From NCBI GenBank assembly GCA_030674185.1, contig CM060307.1, forward strand, positions 44,871,181-44,935,180: 64,000 bases of DNA, in the 5' to 3' direction. A program made the translations under genes and the position numbers. Origin of the DNA: Monoplex corrugatus (taxonomy: Eukaryota; Mollusca; Gastropoda; Littorinimorpha; Ranellidae). The notes under the pieces are model-generated. The model saw only the letters and a program-made list of their open reading frames with translations, made no database searches and had not been told where the DNA came from. Each line of letters starts with the position of its first letter. The first letter of the stretch is position 1. Of this stretch, positions 35,976 through 47,261 are shown one piece after another.

Positions 35976-37126
35976 CTGAAACAATTTTCAAATCAAATTG
36001 CAGCTGATTACTGGATGCAGGTCAATGAAAGTGAGCGGGGGGAAAAAAAACCCTAAGCATAGCTACAATGGTTCTGATATACTAAGATGAGCAGTGACAA
36101 TACAAGCAGAACTAATGGAGGAAGGTCCAGTCAATCGTCCACACTTGGCACAATCAAAGAAGAGAACATCTAGAAAAAAGCACACAGCCAACACTCAAAA
36201 CAGACCTGTAGAAACTGAAAATTCTGGCCCATGGTAGAGAACACTGCAACGATCTTGCCTTCAATGAGCAGTGCAGAACTTGTGACAAGTTCAGTTACCT
36301 CTCATCAATATGTCATTCAGGTGAACTTTAAGTCTGTTAAAAGCCAAGTGTCCAGCACCAGCCACATCATTGTACCCATCAACAAGCTTCCAGAAGAACC
36401 AGAGGAATCAATAAAATAGGATGATTCAGTAGATATTGATGAAACTGAATTTATATACATGGCCAGTTTCGCAAACAGCCTATTGTTCTCCATTGAAGAA
36501 CATTGCTTGAAGGTCCTTGCTAATTCTGGTGCTACAGTAAACCTGTTCAAACATGACTTTGACTCTCTTTATCACCTCATCCCACACTCATCCACCTCAC
36601 ACCAAAATCTCTGCATATGGAAGTAATCACTCGATTCCAGTTGTCAGTTGCTGGACAATGTAAAGCCACATTCGGCAGCAACCAAATCTTCAAACTGATC
36701 ACAAAATAAAAGAGCCACAAGTGAAAAGATGCTTTGCTTATTAAAAAAGAGGCCATGTGTGAAAAGACATTTCACCTATATCAAAAGCAAAGGTTACATG
36801 TGAAAACATTTTAATGACATTTTATGCTGAATCATATGCTTCTGAGCAAGTAACACACTTATAAAGTTTTACTTTCAGGTACCCATCCCTAAATAGTTAA
36901 TGATCAAAGGATTACATTATATGTGCCTAGGCCTGCTGTTCTGTTTTGTTGTATTAAATGTAGACAAGTTATTTAATCTTTCAACCAAAGTATTTTCATT
37001 TCATTCTAAGGGGAGAGGAAGAAGAAAGTAAAATCACTATTTTAGCAAATATTACATTTGATCTCTTCAGTGAGAGACCAATACCTACTTTTATCATCAT
37101 TAAAGAAGGGGAGGAAGGCACCTCAC

Positions 37127-37293
37127 CTGCTCTTGCAAGCCATCAGTTCATGCTGTGCTTTTCCAGGCAACGAAAATGCCCGGGCAGAAGTATCTTCAAT
37201 AGCATCCAGCGTGCGTTTCAGTGTGCGTCTCTCTTCTCCAGCATCCAGCAGTTGCTTCAGTAATTGAGCCACACCTCCACAACCATTCCCAGT
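37127..37293 (-). CDS. Dynein exon 11: C-terminal domain
   Basis: Acceptor ACTATTGTACAG, donor AAGAGCAG then GTGAGG; enters phase 0 and leaves two bases (AG). It encodes TGNGCGGVAQLLKQLLDAGE, then a helix with ERRTLKRTLDAIEDTSARAF, and ends MACKS plus part of an Arg codon. Only junction phases and position tie it firmly to the gene; the segment is poorly conserved in dyneins. Confidence 0.75.
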
Positions 37294-37988
37294 CTGTACA
37301 ATAGTGGTATTTGCGGGTGACTGTTAAGTGTATATATCTATATGTATATTTTTATTTCCATCTATATCAATACAAAAACATACACACATATCAGATCTAT
37401 TTCCATTTTCTCTTTTTTTTTCAATAATAACTGGGGGTTTTGTTGTTGTCGTTTTATTTAACTTTTAAGAGATCATTTCATATCAACACAGAAGAGTGTC
37501 TGAGACAACAAGTCAACATGTATGCTGTAATTTGTTATGAACCAGATTCTATTCCACACGTTCAAATTGCCATGTCTTTTAATTTTATTTAAGCTTCATC
37601 ACTGTACAATGAACATTCTTTTGAAAATACATTCTTGCTTAAATCAGTGACTTAAAATATCGATCACAATCCACTATATTTCTTATGATCTCTAGATTTT
37701 GAGTCAAAATCAAAAGCTGCCATGCTATGAGGGTGATCCAATAAACAACGAAACCATATCTATAAAAATGTAAGAAAAATAAGATACAATCAGTACTTTC
37801 TGATTCATCTCTGATGTAACGTATGTTTCTTCTCTGTAACACTTTGATGTAACATCCCTTCTCCTGTATGTCTGATTCCCATTAGTTGGGAAAGTCTCTT
37901 AAATGCCCACTACTAGAAAACCAGACTTGTTATGGTATTCCTGCTTGGCAACATCCATTGCAGAGTCATGTAAGTCACAGAAACATAC

Positions 37989-38123
37989 ATCACGTAGGGA
38001 TTCTTTCAATCTGTTGAACAGATCAAAGTCTGGAGGACTGGTATCTGGAGAACAGTATAGCAGTGCCTCACTCTGATATGACATCCTAAGTGATGTTACT
38101 CTCTGCGTCTGTGGCAAGATGCC
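37989..38123 (-). CDS. Dynein exon 10: C-terminal domain, xxPPDxFxL segment
   Basis: Acceptor CACCTGACAG, donor CGTGAT then GTATGT, phases 0/0, 45 codons. SPDTSPPDFDLFNRLKESL resembles the family TPPEVFGLHPNA segment. The open frame continues to 37899, so a later donor is possible; GTATGT is the best GT with the right phase. Confidence 0.7.
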
Positions 38124-38712
38124 CTGTCAGGTGAATTATTTAATAATGTTTTACATTAATAATATTTTACAACTCGTTGCAATCATAGGTTTTCGCAATT
38201 TCACCAGATACACAGTCTTAAGTAGTCTTAAGAGTTTGTCCCATTAGAATAACCTTGTTATCATAGGCATATATCATTATCATCTTTTGATTTCCTTGCT
38301 TTCATCTGAATGTGATGGGCCTTTGAGAGGCAAAGGTGTGCCTCTGATGATTGTCTCTTTAATTCTGGATCATGTTTCTGACCAAAGTTTTGTCAATAGC
38401 AACTATCCGATTCCTCATTCTTAATTCAATAGTCTCTACAACAATGACTAGTGCCTGTTTTTTACCTTCAGTTAGGCAGTTGTTGTGACACATCTCATTC
38501 CATGTTTACATATTAAAATTACCTAAACCAGAGCTGCTAACACTGGAAAGCACAAAGAACAGCATTTTGACAATTTAAACCGCGTACATGCGCCATGATG
38601 GCAGACTAAGACTGAAATCTTACTAGCTATCAAATGGTTTGGACTTGACCTACAAATGTTCAAAATGGCCGACAATCAAACGAATCAGTAAGGCTGCCAA
38701 ATAGCGATCATC

Positions 38713-39542
38713 TTAACCTTTACCATACGCCGTGGGTATAAAATGACCCACAGTCGTGATTTTCGCTTGATAACTGAGTCAGTTTTTAAGCTACCTTCAC
38801 AAAATTTCATGACTTTGTCAATAAAATATTGTGCCACATCTGTACCAAAAATTATTTGTGTGTGTTGAAAAATAAAGGAGTAAATAAACAACAAATGTCC
38901 CAGTACGTCGTGGGTCAGAAAAGACCCATGCTCGCAAAGAACAAACTTCCGTGTTGTACTTCGTGGGTCTGTAGCGACCCATACATTTCAAAGACGGGAC
39001 GCTGCAGTGTCTGGTATCACAGATCTAAAAATAGATCTGTCCGTCCGCGGTCTGCAGAGCACCGCCCCAAGTGTTATCAGCAAACTATCTCCTCTTTGAT
39101 GAAAGATGTCTTAGTTGCTTAGTAGTTAGATCAGCTTGCTTTGTGTGAACGCTTTTTTGAAGGCTGTTTGTACTCCCATATTCACGCACTCAAACGTTCG
39201 TACTTTTTTTTTCTGCACTGCATTACATTGAAATGTTCATGCACATAACACTTACGAGTTTTATGCCAACATGCATTCATAACTATCTCTCTCTCTCTTA
39301 CTCTTTTATAATACCTACACAATGATGCACAGTATTATCAGCGGCAAATCCCCTTCGGAATAGTCCTTTGATTTTTCTAAAGGATTGATCCGCACATATT
39401 GCAATGGTCTAATTTACCAATTGTTATAGATAACAGTTATGAAATCTTCTTGTATCACAAGAAATCCAGTTTCAATAATTCTCAGATCCACCTAGTATCA
39501 CTGAGTGGTAGGTAAGACGTTAAATTCAAAGGAAGAACAACC

Positions 39543-39593
<51 letters not shown>

Positions 39594-40412
39594 ATTCGGA
39601 CACGTGCACACACACATGCACACATTCCACTCACTCAACAAAACAATAAGTGTACATTTAGCCTACATCATATGCTTCACTCATGAAAACTGATGAGAGT
39701 ACACACGACGCTCCAAGTGAATGAGCGATTTCTGCTTCCGAAAATTTGTTGGGTCAGATTGTAGACACACATACGTCATTTAATGACGACATTACGAGGA
39801 GTGCAACTTTTTTTTCTTTTTTAAATATCGTTTATACGTCAGATTTCGCGCACACACACTGTAAGCTAAAAAATCATTACCCCCTCCCCCAGATATCATC
39901 TAGATCTAGGCCTACACCAATTAGCCTAAACAAGGAGGGGGAAAAAATCCAGGCTACTTTCAAAATTTATCACACATTTCAGCATTTCTGAAGAAAATGG
40001 GTGGTGCTTACACAGCCACAAGAGAGAGAGAGAGAAACAGGAGAAGGAGGGAGAGAGAGAGAGAATGCGGATAGATGGAGACAAACATCGTACAGTGACA
40101 CTTTATTCCTTCATATAATAGTAAGAGCTGCAGATTCAACTACACACAGCCTCGGATCGTTCCTTCATATAATAATAGTATGGGTCGCTGCAGACCCACG
40201 GCGTACGGGAACGGATCGTTCCTTCATATAATAGTATGGGTCGCTGCAGACCCACGGCGTACGGGAACGGATCGTTCCTTCATATTATAGTATGGGTCGC
40301 TGCAGACCCACGGCGTACGGGAACGGATCGTTCCTTCATTAAAAAGCATGGGTCGCTAAATACCCACGACGTACGGGACGCAAAATTTTAGGCGACGTAC
40401 AGTAAAGGTTAA
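38713..40412. mobile_element. Non-autonomous piggyBac-like element with subterminal palindrome arrays
   Basis: The 1.7-kb block is bounded by TTAA at 38713-38716 and 40409-40412. Ends are inverted: left TTAACCTTTACCATACG, right (reverse-complemented) TTAACCTTTACTGTACG. Near the left end and, in opposite orientation, near the right end lie copies of TACGxCGTGGGTC, about six bases, then GACCCA, which can fold into a hairpin. The right side has this in a 56-60 bp tandem array (starts at 40153, 40213, 40269 and 40325). No transposase frame is present. A CA microsatellite and GA-rich stretch lie in its middle. It is in the dynein intron between exons 9 and 10. Confidence 0.8.
39544..39590. repeat. 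(CA)n microsatellite
   Basis: A pure CA run of 47 bp inside the piggyBac-like element. Confidence 0.95.
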
Positions 40413-40489
40413 CTGATATTTCTTCTGATATTCTTGCTGTTTTTACTGAACTTGGCTTTTTTTTTTTTTTTTTTTTTTTCTTTTGATGA

Positions 40490-41036
40490 AAGAAGTTTAC
40501 TGTGTAAAAATTCTACATTGCTCAGTTCTGTTTAACCCACTGCTAACTCTTTACTGTGTAAAAAATCTACTTTGCTCAGTTCTGTTTAACCCACTGCTAA
40601 CTCTTTACTGTGTAAAAATTCTACTTTGCTCAGTTCTGTTTAACCCACTGCTAACTCTTTACTGTGTAAAAATTCTACTTTGCTCAGTTCTGTTTAACCC
40701 ACTGCTAACTCTTTACTGTGTAAAAAATCTACATTGCTCAGTTCTGTTTAACCCACTGCTAACTCTTTACTGTGTAAAAATTCTACATTGCTCAGTTCTG
40801 TTTAACCCACTGCTAACTCTTTACTGTGTAAAAAATCTACATTGCTCAGTTCTGTTTAACCCACTGCTAACTCTTTACTGTGTAAAAATTCTACATTGCT
40901 CAGTTCTGTTTAACCCATGCTAACTCTTTACTGTGTAAAAAATCTACATTGCTCAGTTCTGTTTAACCCACTGCAAACTCTTTACTGTGTAAAAAATCTA
41001 CTTTGCTCAGTTCTGTTTAACCACTGCTAACTCTGT
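40490..41036. repeat. 54-bp minisatellite, about ten copies
   Basis: The unit reads TTTACTGTGTAAAAAwTCTA, then C(A/T)TTGCTCAGTTCTGTTTAA, then CCCACTGCTAACTC. Because 54 is a multiple of three and the unit lacks plus-strand stops in one frame, it makes a 146-codon 18-residue-repeat frame with no sign of being a gene. Copies 9 and 10 carry single-base deletions. A T tract of 21 precedes the array. Confidence 0.95.
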
Positions 41037-41785
41037 GATGAGGTTTCTTTTTTCCCCGTGTAGCATTGCGTCACAAAGTGCAACCACTTAGTATTTTCAT
41101 TGAAACTGTAACACGGTATGCCAAAACCACACACATGGCAGCTCTACATGAACTGATCCATGACAAATACCAATGTTTTCATTCAAAATTATCTGAACAT
41201 TTTTCTTGTTAGCAGTTTCAACTGGCCTCCCTGATATCCATTTATAAACTGAGGCTGCAAACGAACATGTGTCCCACATGCTAACTCTGTGATGAGGTTT
41301 CTTTTTTCCCCGTGTAGCATTGCGTCACAAAGTGCAGCCACTTAGTATTTTCATTGAAACTGTAACACGGTATGCCAAAAGCCACACACATGGCAGCTCT
41401 GTATGAACTGATCCATGACAAATACCAATGTTTTCATTCAAAATTTTCTGAACATTTTTCTTGACAGCAGTTTCAACTGGCCTCCCTGATATCCATTTAT
41501 AAACTGAGGCTGCAAACGAACATGTGTCCCACATACACTTTGTATGTTGTTTTAATAAATCTGCACCAGAATTTCCTTCATTAAGTTCAATTTTAATGTA
41601 AGTGCTAGCCATGGAATGACTGTATCCAGTGAGATGTCATAGCAAATTAACATCACAATATTTGTATTTAGTATTGAAATTAGATCTCAGAGTAATTGGG
41701 CCAGGTATATGTAAAGTTTCATTGTGCTGTGACAGTTATTTTTTAAGTTATTAAAGCAGTCTCACTATTTACTGGATGACCCTCA
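41035..41785 (-). mobile_element. mariner-type transposase remnant with a 254-bp tandem duplication
   Basis: The minus frame from ATG 41612 reads MASTYIKIELNEGNSGADLL, then SVYKWISGRPVETAVKKNVQ and ICHGSVHTELPC. This is the N-terminal helix-turn-helix region of mariner transposases (IKxxLxxGxSxxExxxxLxxAYG; GRPxTAxTxENVxKVxxxI; GISHGSVHxIL) with parts missing. Bases 41035-41288 repeat 41289-41542 almost exactly. At 41769-41785 TACTGGATGACCCTCA may be the terminal inverted repeat. The DDE catalytic part is absent. Confidence 0.7.
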
Positions 41786-41984
41786 TAATCTAACTGGACG
41801 TAGTCTTCAGGATTCAATAAAATCAATGCATGAAAATGGTAATGTTCAATAACATTTGTGGCTTCTTTTTATAGGTTTAATACATTTTATGAAAGTTTTT
41901 AAATAGTTCAAAGTAAACATCTAAATGAGAAATAACAGATGACAGGTACTTGACCCAAACATTCTGAACAGAGAGTCAACCAAC

Positions 41985-42272
41985 CTGTGCGGGTCGAGCA
42001 GCCTGTAATGCTAAATCATGCACAACAGCATGAACCACACGAGCATCTGTTGAATCACAACAATGGTGAGAATAAATAGCAGCAATAAGGTCAGTGGCAT
42101 CATGGGAAGGCAGAGACTGGACCAGTAAACGGAAAACTTCCACTGCAGAGTTTAAGTCACTAAGTGTCCAGTAATGAGAGTGCACAAAGGCAAAGCGGCC
42201 AAAGTAGGACTGCTGCAGCAAGACAGCATGAAGCAATGCCAACGGCATGACGCTGCCCAGTCGTTCCACAGA
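41985..42272 (-). CDS. Dynein exon 9: LxHAxxxxRxxFGxxxF segment
   Basis: Acceptor TATTCTGTTGCAG, donor GCACAG then GTTGGT, phases 0/0, 96 codons. MPLALLHAVLLQQSYFGRFA matches the family FGLCFFHAxVQERRKFGPLGW. Then SDLNSAVEVFRLLVQ corresponds to ESDLxxxxxxLxxFL, and LIAAIYSHHCCDSTDAR to YLxGEIxYGGRVTDxxDRR, here with GGRVTD lost. The intron just upstream carries a copy of the acceptor region (see 42273-42500). Confidence 0.88.
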
Positions 42273-42500
42273 CTGCAACAGAATATTGTGTCAGTATTAT
42301 CAATGTATCTCTATCTCTGTTGTGTTTGTAGTATATACATTTCTATCAATTTTCTTACCACTGAAGTAAAGCCAGTAAGACAGCACTGCAACAGAATATT
42401 GTGTCAGCAATATCAGTGTATTTCTATCACAGCTGTGCTGGTAGTATATATTTCTATCAATTTTCTCATTGTTTAAGTAAAGCCAGTATGACAACATGAC
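42273..42500. repeat. 113-bp tandem duplication containing a splice acceptor
   Basis: CTGCAACAGAATATTGTGTC recurs at 42273 and 42386, followed in both copies by matching sequence through TTTCTATCAATTTTCT and AAGTAAAGCCAGTA. On the minus strand the first copy is the live polypyrimidine/CAG acceptor of dynein exon 9; the second is a decoy further upstream in the intron. Confidence 0.9.
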
Positions 42501-42796
42501 ATTTCATAAACTCAATCTTCATTTTCAGTTTCAGTGGTCATAAATTTATTTAACAAATTAAACTGAATTCCCATCTTTTGACAGAGTGCATCAACTTAGT
42601 CACCAGCAAGCTTACTCTGTAGCTGTAAGCCACTATGTGAGTACTGTTATTTGATACTCACAGGCTTAGCAGCCTGGAGGTGCAATACTTTTTCTTTACT
42701 TAGATAGAATAGACAAGGTTTTCACATCATCAAGGACAGACTAAGCTTTTGAATGAAAATGAAAGTATCTAAATATTCCATGAAATGTATAAGTAC

Positions 42797-42921
42797 CTCT
42801 TGGTCAGCAGTCTGCCATTTGTTGAGAAGGAAGGCTGTGGAACGATAACACTTTTGTAAAGTACTGCGGAAATTGGCGGTTGCCTCTACTGTCACTCTTA
42901 ACCCATGCTGGATCAGAATAC
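42797..42921 (-). CDS. Dynein exon 8: xxILQxGxxxTxEPPxGLRxNL segment
   Basis: The acceptor GTATCTTACAG is followed by GT, which completes Gly with the G left by the previous exon. The donor is CAAGAG then GTACTT, phase 0. ILIQHGLRVTVEATANFRST equals the family region VLQNGxKxTNEPPxGLRANL, with EPP replaced by EAT. It ends NKWQTADQE. Confidence 0.85.
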
Positions 42922-44399
42922 CTGTAAGATACAAAGATATAGAATACACATTCTGAATTGTTGCTGCCTTGTATGTATTTGTTATGTCATGTTATTCAAA
43001 CTTACACACCAGGTATTTTGTTTTTATCTTTTTCTTAAATGCTCAGCTGTCCAACATCACCAGATATTTTTTATTGCTCCACTGTCCCACAACACCAGAG
43101 AAAGACAATTTGCTGACAACACAGTCACAGTATATCACTGCAACCATCAGTATCTTTGTTTCAGATATCTCAATGATGAGTATCAGGTATTCATCACAAT
43201 TTTTTTTTTTACTGCAGCTGCATGTTGGCCATGAAGCACACCTCCTTCATTTTTTAGTCAGTGTATGTGTGTGTGTGAGCGTATGTATGTGTGTGTATGC
43301 GTATGTATGAATGTGCCCACAAATTGAAATGTAAAGCCACTACAACAAAAATTCTTTATCTTGGAAAGTCCAAGTCCTCAGGCATTTCAAATCATACCTT
43401 TGCAAACAAAATCAACATACCACCAAATGTCTAACTCAAAAAGGAATAGAAGAGGCTGAAAATCTACAATGTTAAGAGCAACAAGATCCATCACCAATCA
43501 GAAAGTGCCATTGTCTCCAAAGTAACACTGTGCACACTCTGTAATGTGGAACGGAAATTGTTTGGGCTTTTCCTGAATCAGAAATCAAAGAAATTTAAAG
43601 GAAACGACAGTTCGAGGGATGATGAAGAGGAAATGCAGCATGAAGAATATAATTCATTGTTATGGTGCTGGTGTTTGTTTTTTCCTTCAAGTTTTTGTTT
43701 TTGGTGTTTTGATTTTTTGTTTGTTTTTGACTGGGGCTGAAAGGTGGGCTAGGGGAGCTGAGATGATGGAGATGCTAAATTGTACTGGTGGGCAGATGTA
43801 AGCTATGTGTTGCGTTGTTCAAGGGTACATAGCTGTGATATGGCTGTGTAGGGTGTTGATCCAGTCAGTTCAGAAGAGGGGGCCTGGATATATTTTCATC
43901 TGTTTCCACATTTTCAATCAGGGCTGAAAGATGGGCTAGTGAGAGTTGGAATTATTTTTTCAACAATCTCTAGGTGTATGTGGTTTTTGTCTTAGTTTTA
44001 ATTTTTCAGCATTACAGATAGAGACAGTTTTAATTTTCTAGCATTACAGATAGAGATATACATTTTCACTAAAATTCACACCTAGATAGGACTTCAAGAG
44101 CTTGCCAACACACACAGCTTACATGCAGGCTCGTGCTTATGTTGTGATTGGATCTTCTCCATCATATGTCATCAATGGCAACAGTGTATATGGAATTTAT
44201 TCCAAGCACAGAGACACTACCTTGACAAACTGAAACAGACATATCTGACAATGCTATCCTGACTGGCTGAAATAGCACATTCACCATTCTATTTGACGGT
44301 CAGAACTACCTGCCTCATTATATACAAGTATTTGTAGTCAGCTTTATTGAAAATCATTATGAAATTCACAGATAATTAATTCAATCATTCTTTTTTAGC
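42922..44399. other. Dynein intron sequence without recognised genes
   Basis: Contains a short GT-rich microsatellite at 43260-43310, a small duplication around 44005-44055 (AGCATTACAGATAGAGA) and, at 44150-44235, the dispersed repeat shared with 15185-15305. Confidence 0.4.
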
Positions 44400-45170
44400 A
44401 TCTTCTAAAGGAACTTTGTCAATTAAGATGTAATGATTGTTTTCAGGAAGCAAGTTTGTCACAGAAACTGGCAAACATATCTGCAATTTGTTGGGAAAAT
44501 GGATTCAAATTCTGAGATTGCAAAGTCAGATTTAAATACACAAATTTCACTAATATTCTTATTTCAAAATGAGTCGTGTTTTTTCTATCTCCTATTTATC
44601 AATCAATTTCTACTCAGAATATTTGATTTGCTTATTGTAAAGTACTATACGTAAACTCTCAGTTCTCATTTATTTACATTCTTTTATGACATTCTGCATG
44701 GGGTAATAGTAACTGGCTAAACTTTTAAAACTGTGGCTAGAACTCCTTTCAGCAGGGTTCATTCAGTGACTTAAATCATCCTAGTTCCAATTTAAATGAA
44801 AACTATGCAAAATGATGTTACCTATGATAATTCTTGCATTATACAGATTCTTATAATGCATAATATGTTTGTTTATTTCAATCACTGGAAGATAAACACT
44901 GCTGAGTCTGTACAAACAAACATAAATCAAGCCCATCAATGTCTCAGAAGGGCCATCCTTTGTGCACGCTCATGTGGCTATCTTCGTGGTTCACTCAAGG
45001 AGTATATAAGTACGCGTGTGTGAATGCCATGTACCTTTTTGGTCTGGTCTGTTCATAAGCAGTCGAGAAATAAAGAAAGAGTAACACCAGCACTACATTT
45101 CCTTTGTCTTCCCTGTGAGGTTGCCATCACCACCAGCACTCTTCTCTCCTGGTCTGTCCTGCACTACCAT
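44400..45170 (+). mobile_element. Diverged LTR of the 2473/57701 family
   Basis: The order of landmarks matches the 57701-58986 LTR: CCTTTCAGCAG, GACTTAAATCA, TGCAAAATGATGT, GATAA(A/G)CAC(T/C)GCTGAG, GAGTATATAAG (TATA at 45003), TGCCATGTA, TGGTCTGGTCTG, and AATAAAGA(A/G)AGAG (AATAAA at 45069). The TATA to AATAAA spacing (66 bp) is close to the 71 bp of the other copy. Outer ends are not certain and much of the 5' part is diverged. Confidence 0.55.
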
Positions 45171-45464
45171 CCATACACCATTATAGAATAAATCCTACTC
45201 ATTTCTGATGCAGGTTCATGCCACTCCACACCACGGCAAAGTTGGCATATATTTCTTTTATTCCCTGGTTCTTTCTTCTATAGTCTCATATTCTCATGAC
45301 TTGAAATTTGTCTTGTTGCATGGATTTGCTATTTCTAGTTCTTGGTCCTTCAGATCACAGACATTCCAGATGCCAATTTTGCTTGATCTAAATCACTGGC
45401 CTTTTCTATTTCCAATTCCTAAAATTGTTGCATTTTCTTTTTTGTTTTCCTGAGCTGTTATTTC

Positions 45465-45865
45465 TCTACTGCCAGCTTGCTAGGCCTGTTGTATCTTCAT
45501 CAGAGCCTCATTAACAGACATCTACTGCCAGCTTGCTTGGCGAGTGTATCTTCATCAGAGCCTCATTAACAGACATCTACTGCCAGCTTGCTAGGCCTGT
45601 TGTATCTTCATCAGAGCCTCATTAAGGGAATGATTTAACGGGATGATCTACTTCTTGCTTGGCGAGTGTATCTTCATCAGAGCCTCATCAGAGCTTGTTA
45701 GACATGTTGTAGTTTCATCAGAGCAGCATCAACCGGATATCTACTGCCTACCAGTTTGCTAGGCCTGTTGTATCTTCATCAGAGCAGCATTAACTGGATA
45801 TCTACTGCTTACCAGCTTGCTAGGCCTGTTGTAGCTTCATGAGAGCCTCATTAATGACCTATTTC
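45465..45865. repeat. Degenerate tandem repeat, about seven units
   Basis: The core CTGCCAGCTTGCTAGGCCTG then TTGTATCTTCATCAGAGCCT and CATTAACAGACATCTA recurs with units of roughly 55-70 bp and variants (GGCGAG for GGCCTG, AGCAGCA for GCCTCA). Confidence 0.85.
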
Positions 45866-46046
45866 CATCTCCCATGATGAGGTCAAGGGCTTGGACTTTG
45901 GGAAGTGGTGGTTAATAGTATTTGTGTAAAAACTGGGAAGTTAAAACATGTTATTTAAACCGAGATTTTAACAGTCTTTCCATGTTTTGTTTCATGGACA
46001 AGGGTGCTTGAAAATAAGGACTGTTCCTGGGAGGACAAAAAAAAGT

Positions 46047-46069
46047 GGGGGGGGGGGGGGGGGGGGGGG
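46047..46069. repeat. Poly(G) run of 23
   Basis: Twenty-three uninterrupted G next to GAGAGAATATT. It lies 90 bp from the donor side of dynein exon 7. Confidence 0.95.
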
Positions 46070-46156
46070 AGAGAATATTGCTCTTACTGTTGATTTTCAA
46101 ATTGAAATGAGTCAGTAGTGGTTTCATTTATTTGATCCAATACACCTTTCACTCAC

Positions 46157-46337
46157 CTGGAATAATACGCTGACCATCAGCACGAGTGGTGATCCACAGA
46201 CGGAAAGTGGGGTGAATGCGGCTGTGTTGAACATGAGTAGATGGCCGAGACCGAGTTACCAAGCTGTGATCCTCTTCACTGACCTCTGAACTCTCACGTC
46301 GCAAGTCCTCTTCAACCCAACGAGCGTACACCAGATC
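46157..46337 (-). CDS. Dynein exon 7: HPxFRLWLTS segment
   Basis: Acceptor CATTTGCTCAG, donor ATTCCAG then GTGAGT; enters phase 0 and leaves one base. It encodes DLVYARWVEEDLRRE, an acidic stretch, then RIHPTFRLWITTRADGQRII. HPTFRLWITT is the family's HPxFRLWLTS after the WVLLQNCHL helix. Confidence 0.9.
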
Positions 46338-47261
46338 CTGAGCAAATGATTGTCAGAGCTTTTTGTAGCTATCTGGTAAATAACTATCAGTTTGTGACTG
46401 ACTTATTGTGAATGGTTTAGTCAATGGGAATAAAGGGAGATTTTTTGACTGGAGCCATTAAATTCAAAGAAAGTTTGTTGTTTTGTTTTTTTCATAGGAC
46501 AACCTTGGCTGGTGTCGCTATAGCTTTCAACCTCCTGGTAAGATATTCTTCAGGTGGAAAAGGGATTTTCTGCTGCACCAAGAAATAGAACTTGTACCCT
46601 ATGTCACATAATGAAAGTGTTGCTTTGTCTATATTGGGCTGCAAGCTTGTATCTATCTTGTCTGTTCAAATATGAATTTTGCTGTTTTATTTCAAAAGTT
46701 TTCAAGATTTTTCTCCTGAAACTGATATTTTCCCTGGCCAAACTTTCATACTATAATGAATATAGGCCTACTATTTATACTTCTTCCTTACCTTTATCTA
46801 CAAGAAAAGTCATTATGATGCCATACTAAGAAAATGTTCACCAGAGTCCTCCAGCTTTGTCACTTGGCTTCAATCAGTCTCTCTGTTCATTTTGCACACA
46901 CAAGCACTACCTTCAGCTTTGTCTCCCTCCCATAACAATTCCCTGGAGAATTGATTTAGCAGGGCCACTGGATCTATTTACATGGCAATATCAACATAAT
47001 TTTTTCTTATAACTGAAGTCAGCAGATCTTCATTTGGTTCAGTGTGCTGTTTGATGGCTTGGGGTACTTGCTCAATGTTAATATGATCAGTATACCTCAT
47101 CTTTAGTACCCTGCAGTAACACCATATTTCCATGGTTTGGACTCATCTTTCCAAATTCTTGTGAGGGTCCATGTCTCAAAAGCATATAGGAAGATGGAAT
47201 GTATCAGTACACTTTTTCATTAATGGTCTGGCTTGCAGTAAGCAAAACTCACTAAGCTTGT

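Larger units (their letters stand above)
35480..36720 (+). mobile_element. Degenerate Gypsy-type gag-protease remnant
   Basis: A plus frame at 35481-35684 ends NDLKLLVSTCDFAEVCTLEF then VQARFITLR, resembling the gag segment LxxLAxxCxFGxLRDELIRDRxVxG. Further on, a frame interrupted by one stop reads EEHCLKVLANSGATVNLFKH (about 36500-36560). That looks like the retropepsin box xxxxxVDSGAxxNLI with the catalytic Asp changed to Asn. No RT or LTR was found. A SINE-like segment and a 25-G run interrupt it. Confidence 0.45.

Noticed and set aside
36800..37126. Plus-strand gene over 37058-37267
   Set aside because: That frame is the antisense of dynein exon 11.
40483..40923. 146-codon protein with 18-residue repeats
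   Set aside because: It is the translation of the 54-bp minisatellite, with frame-breaking deletions in the last units.
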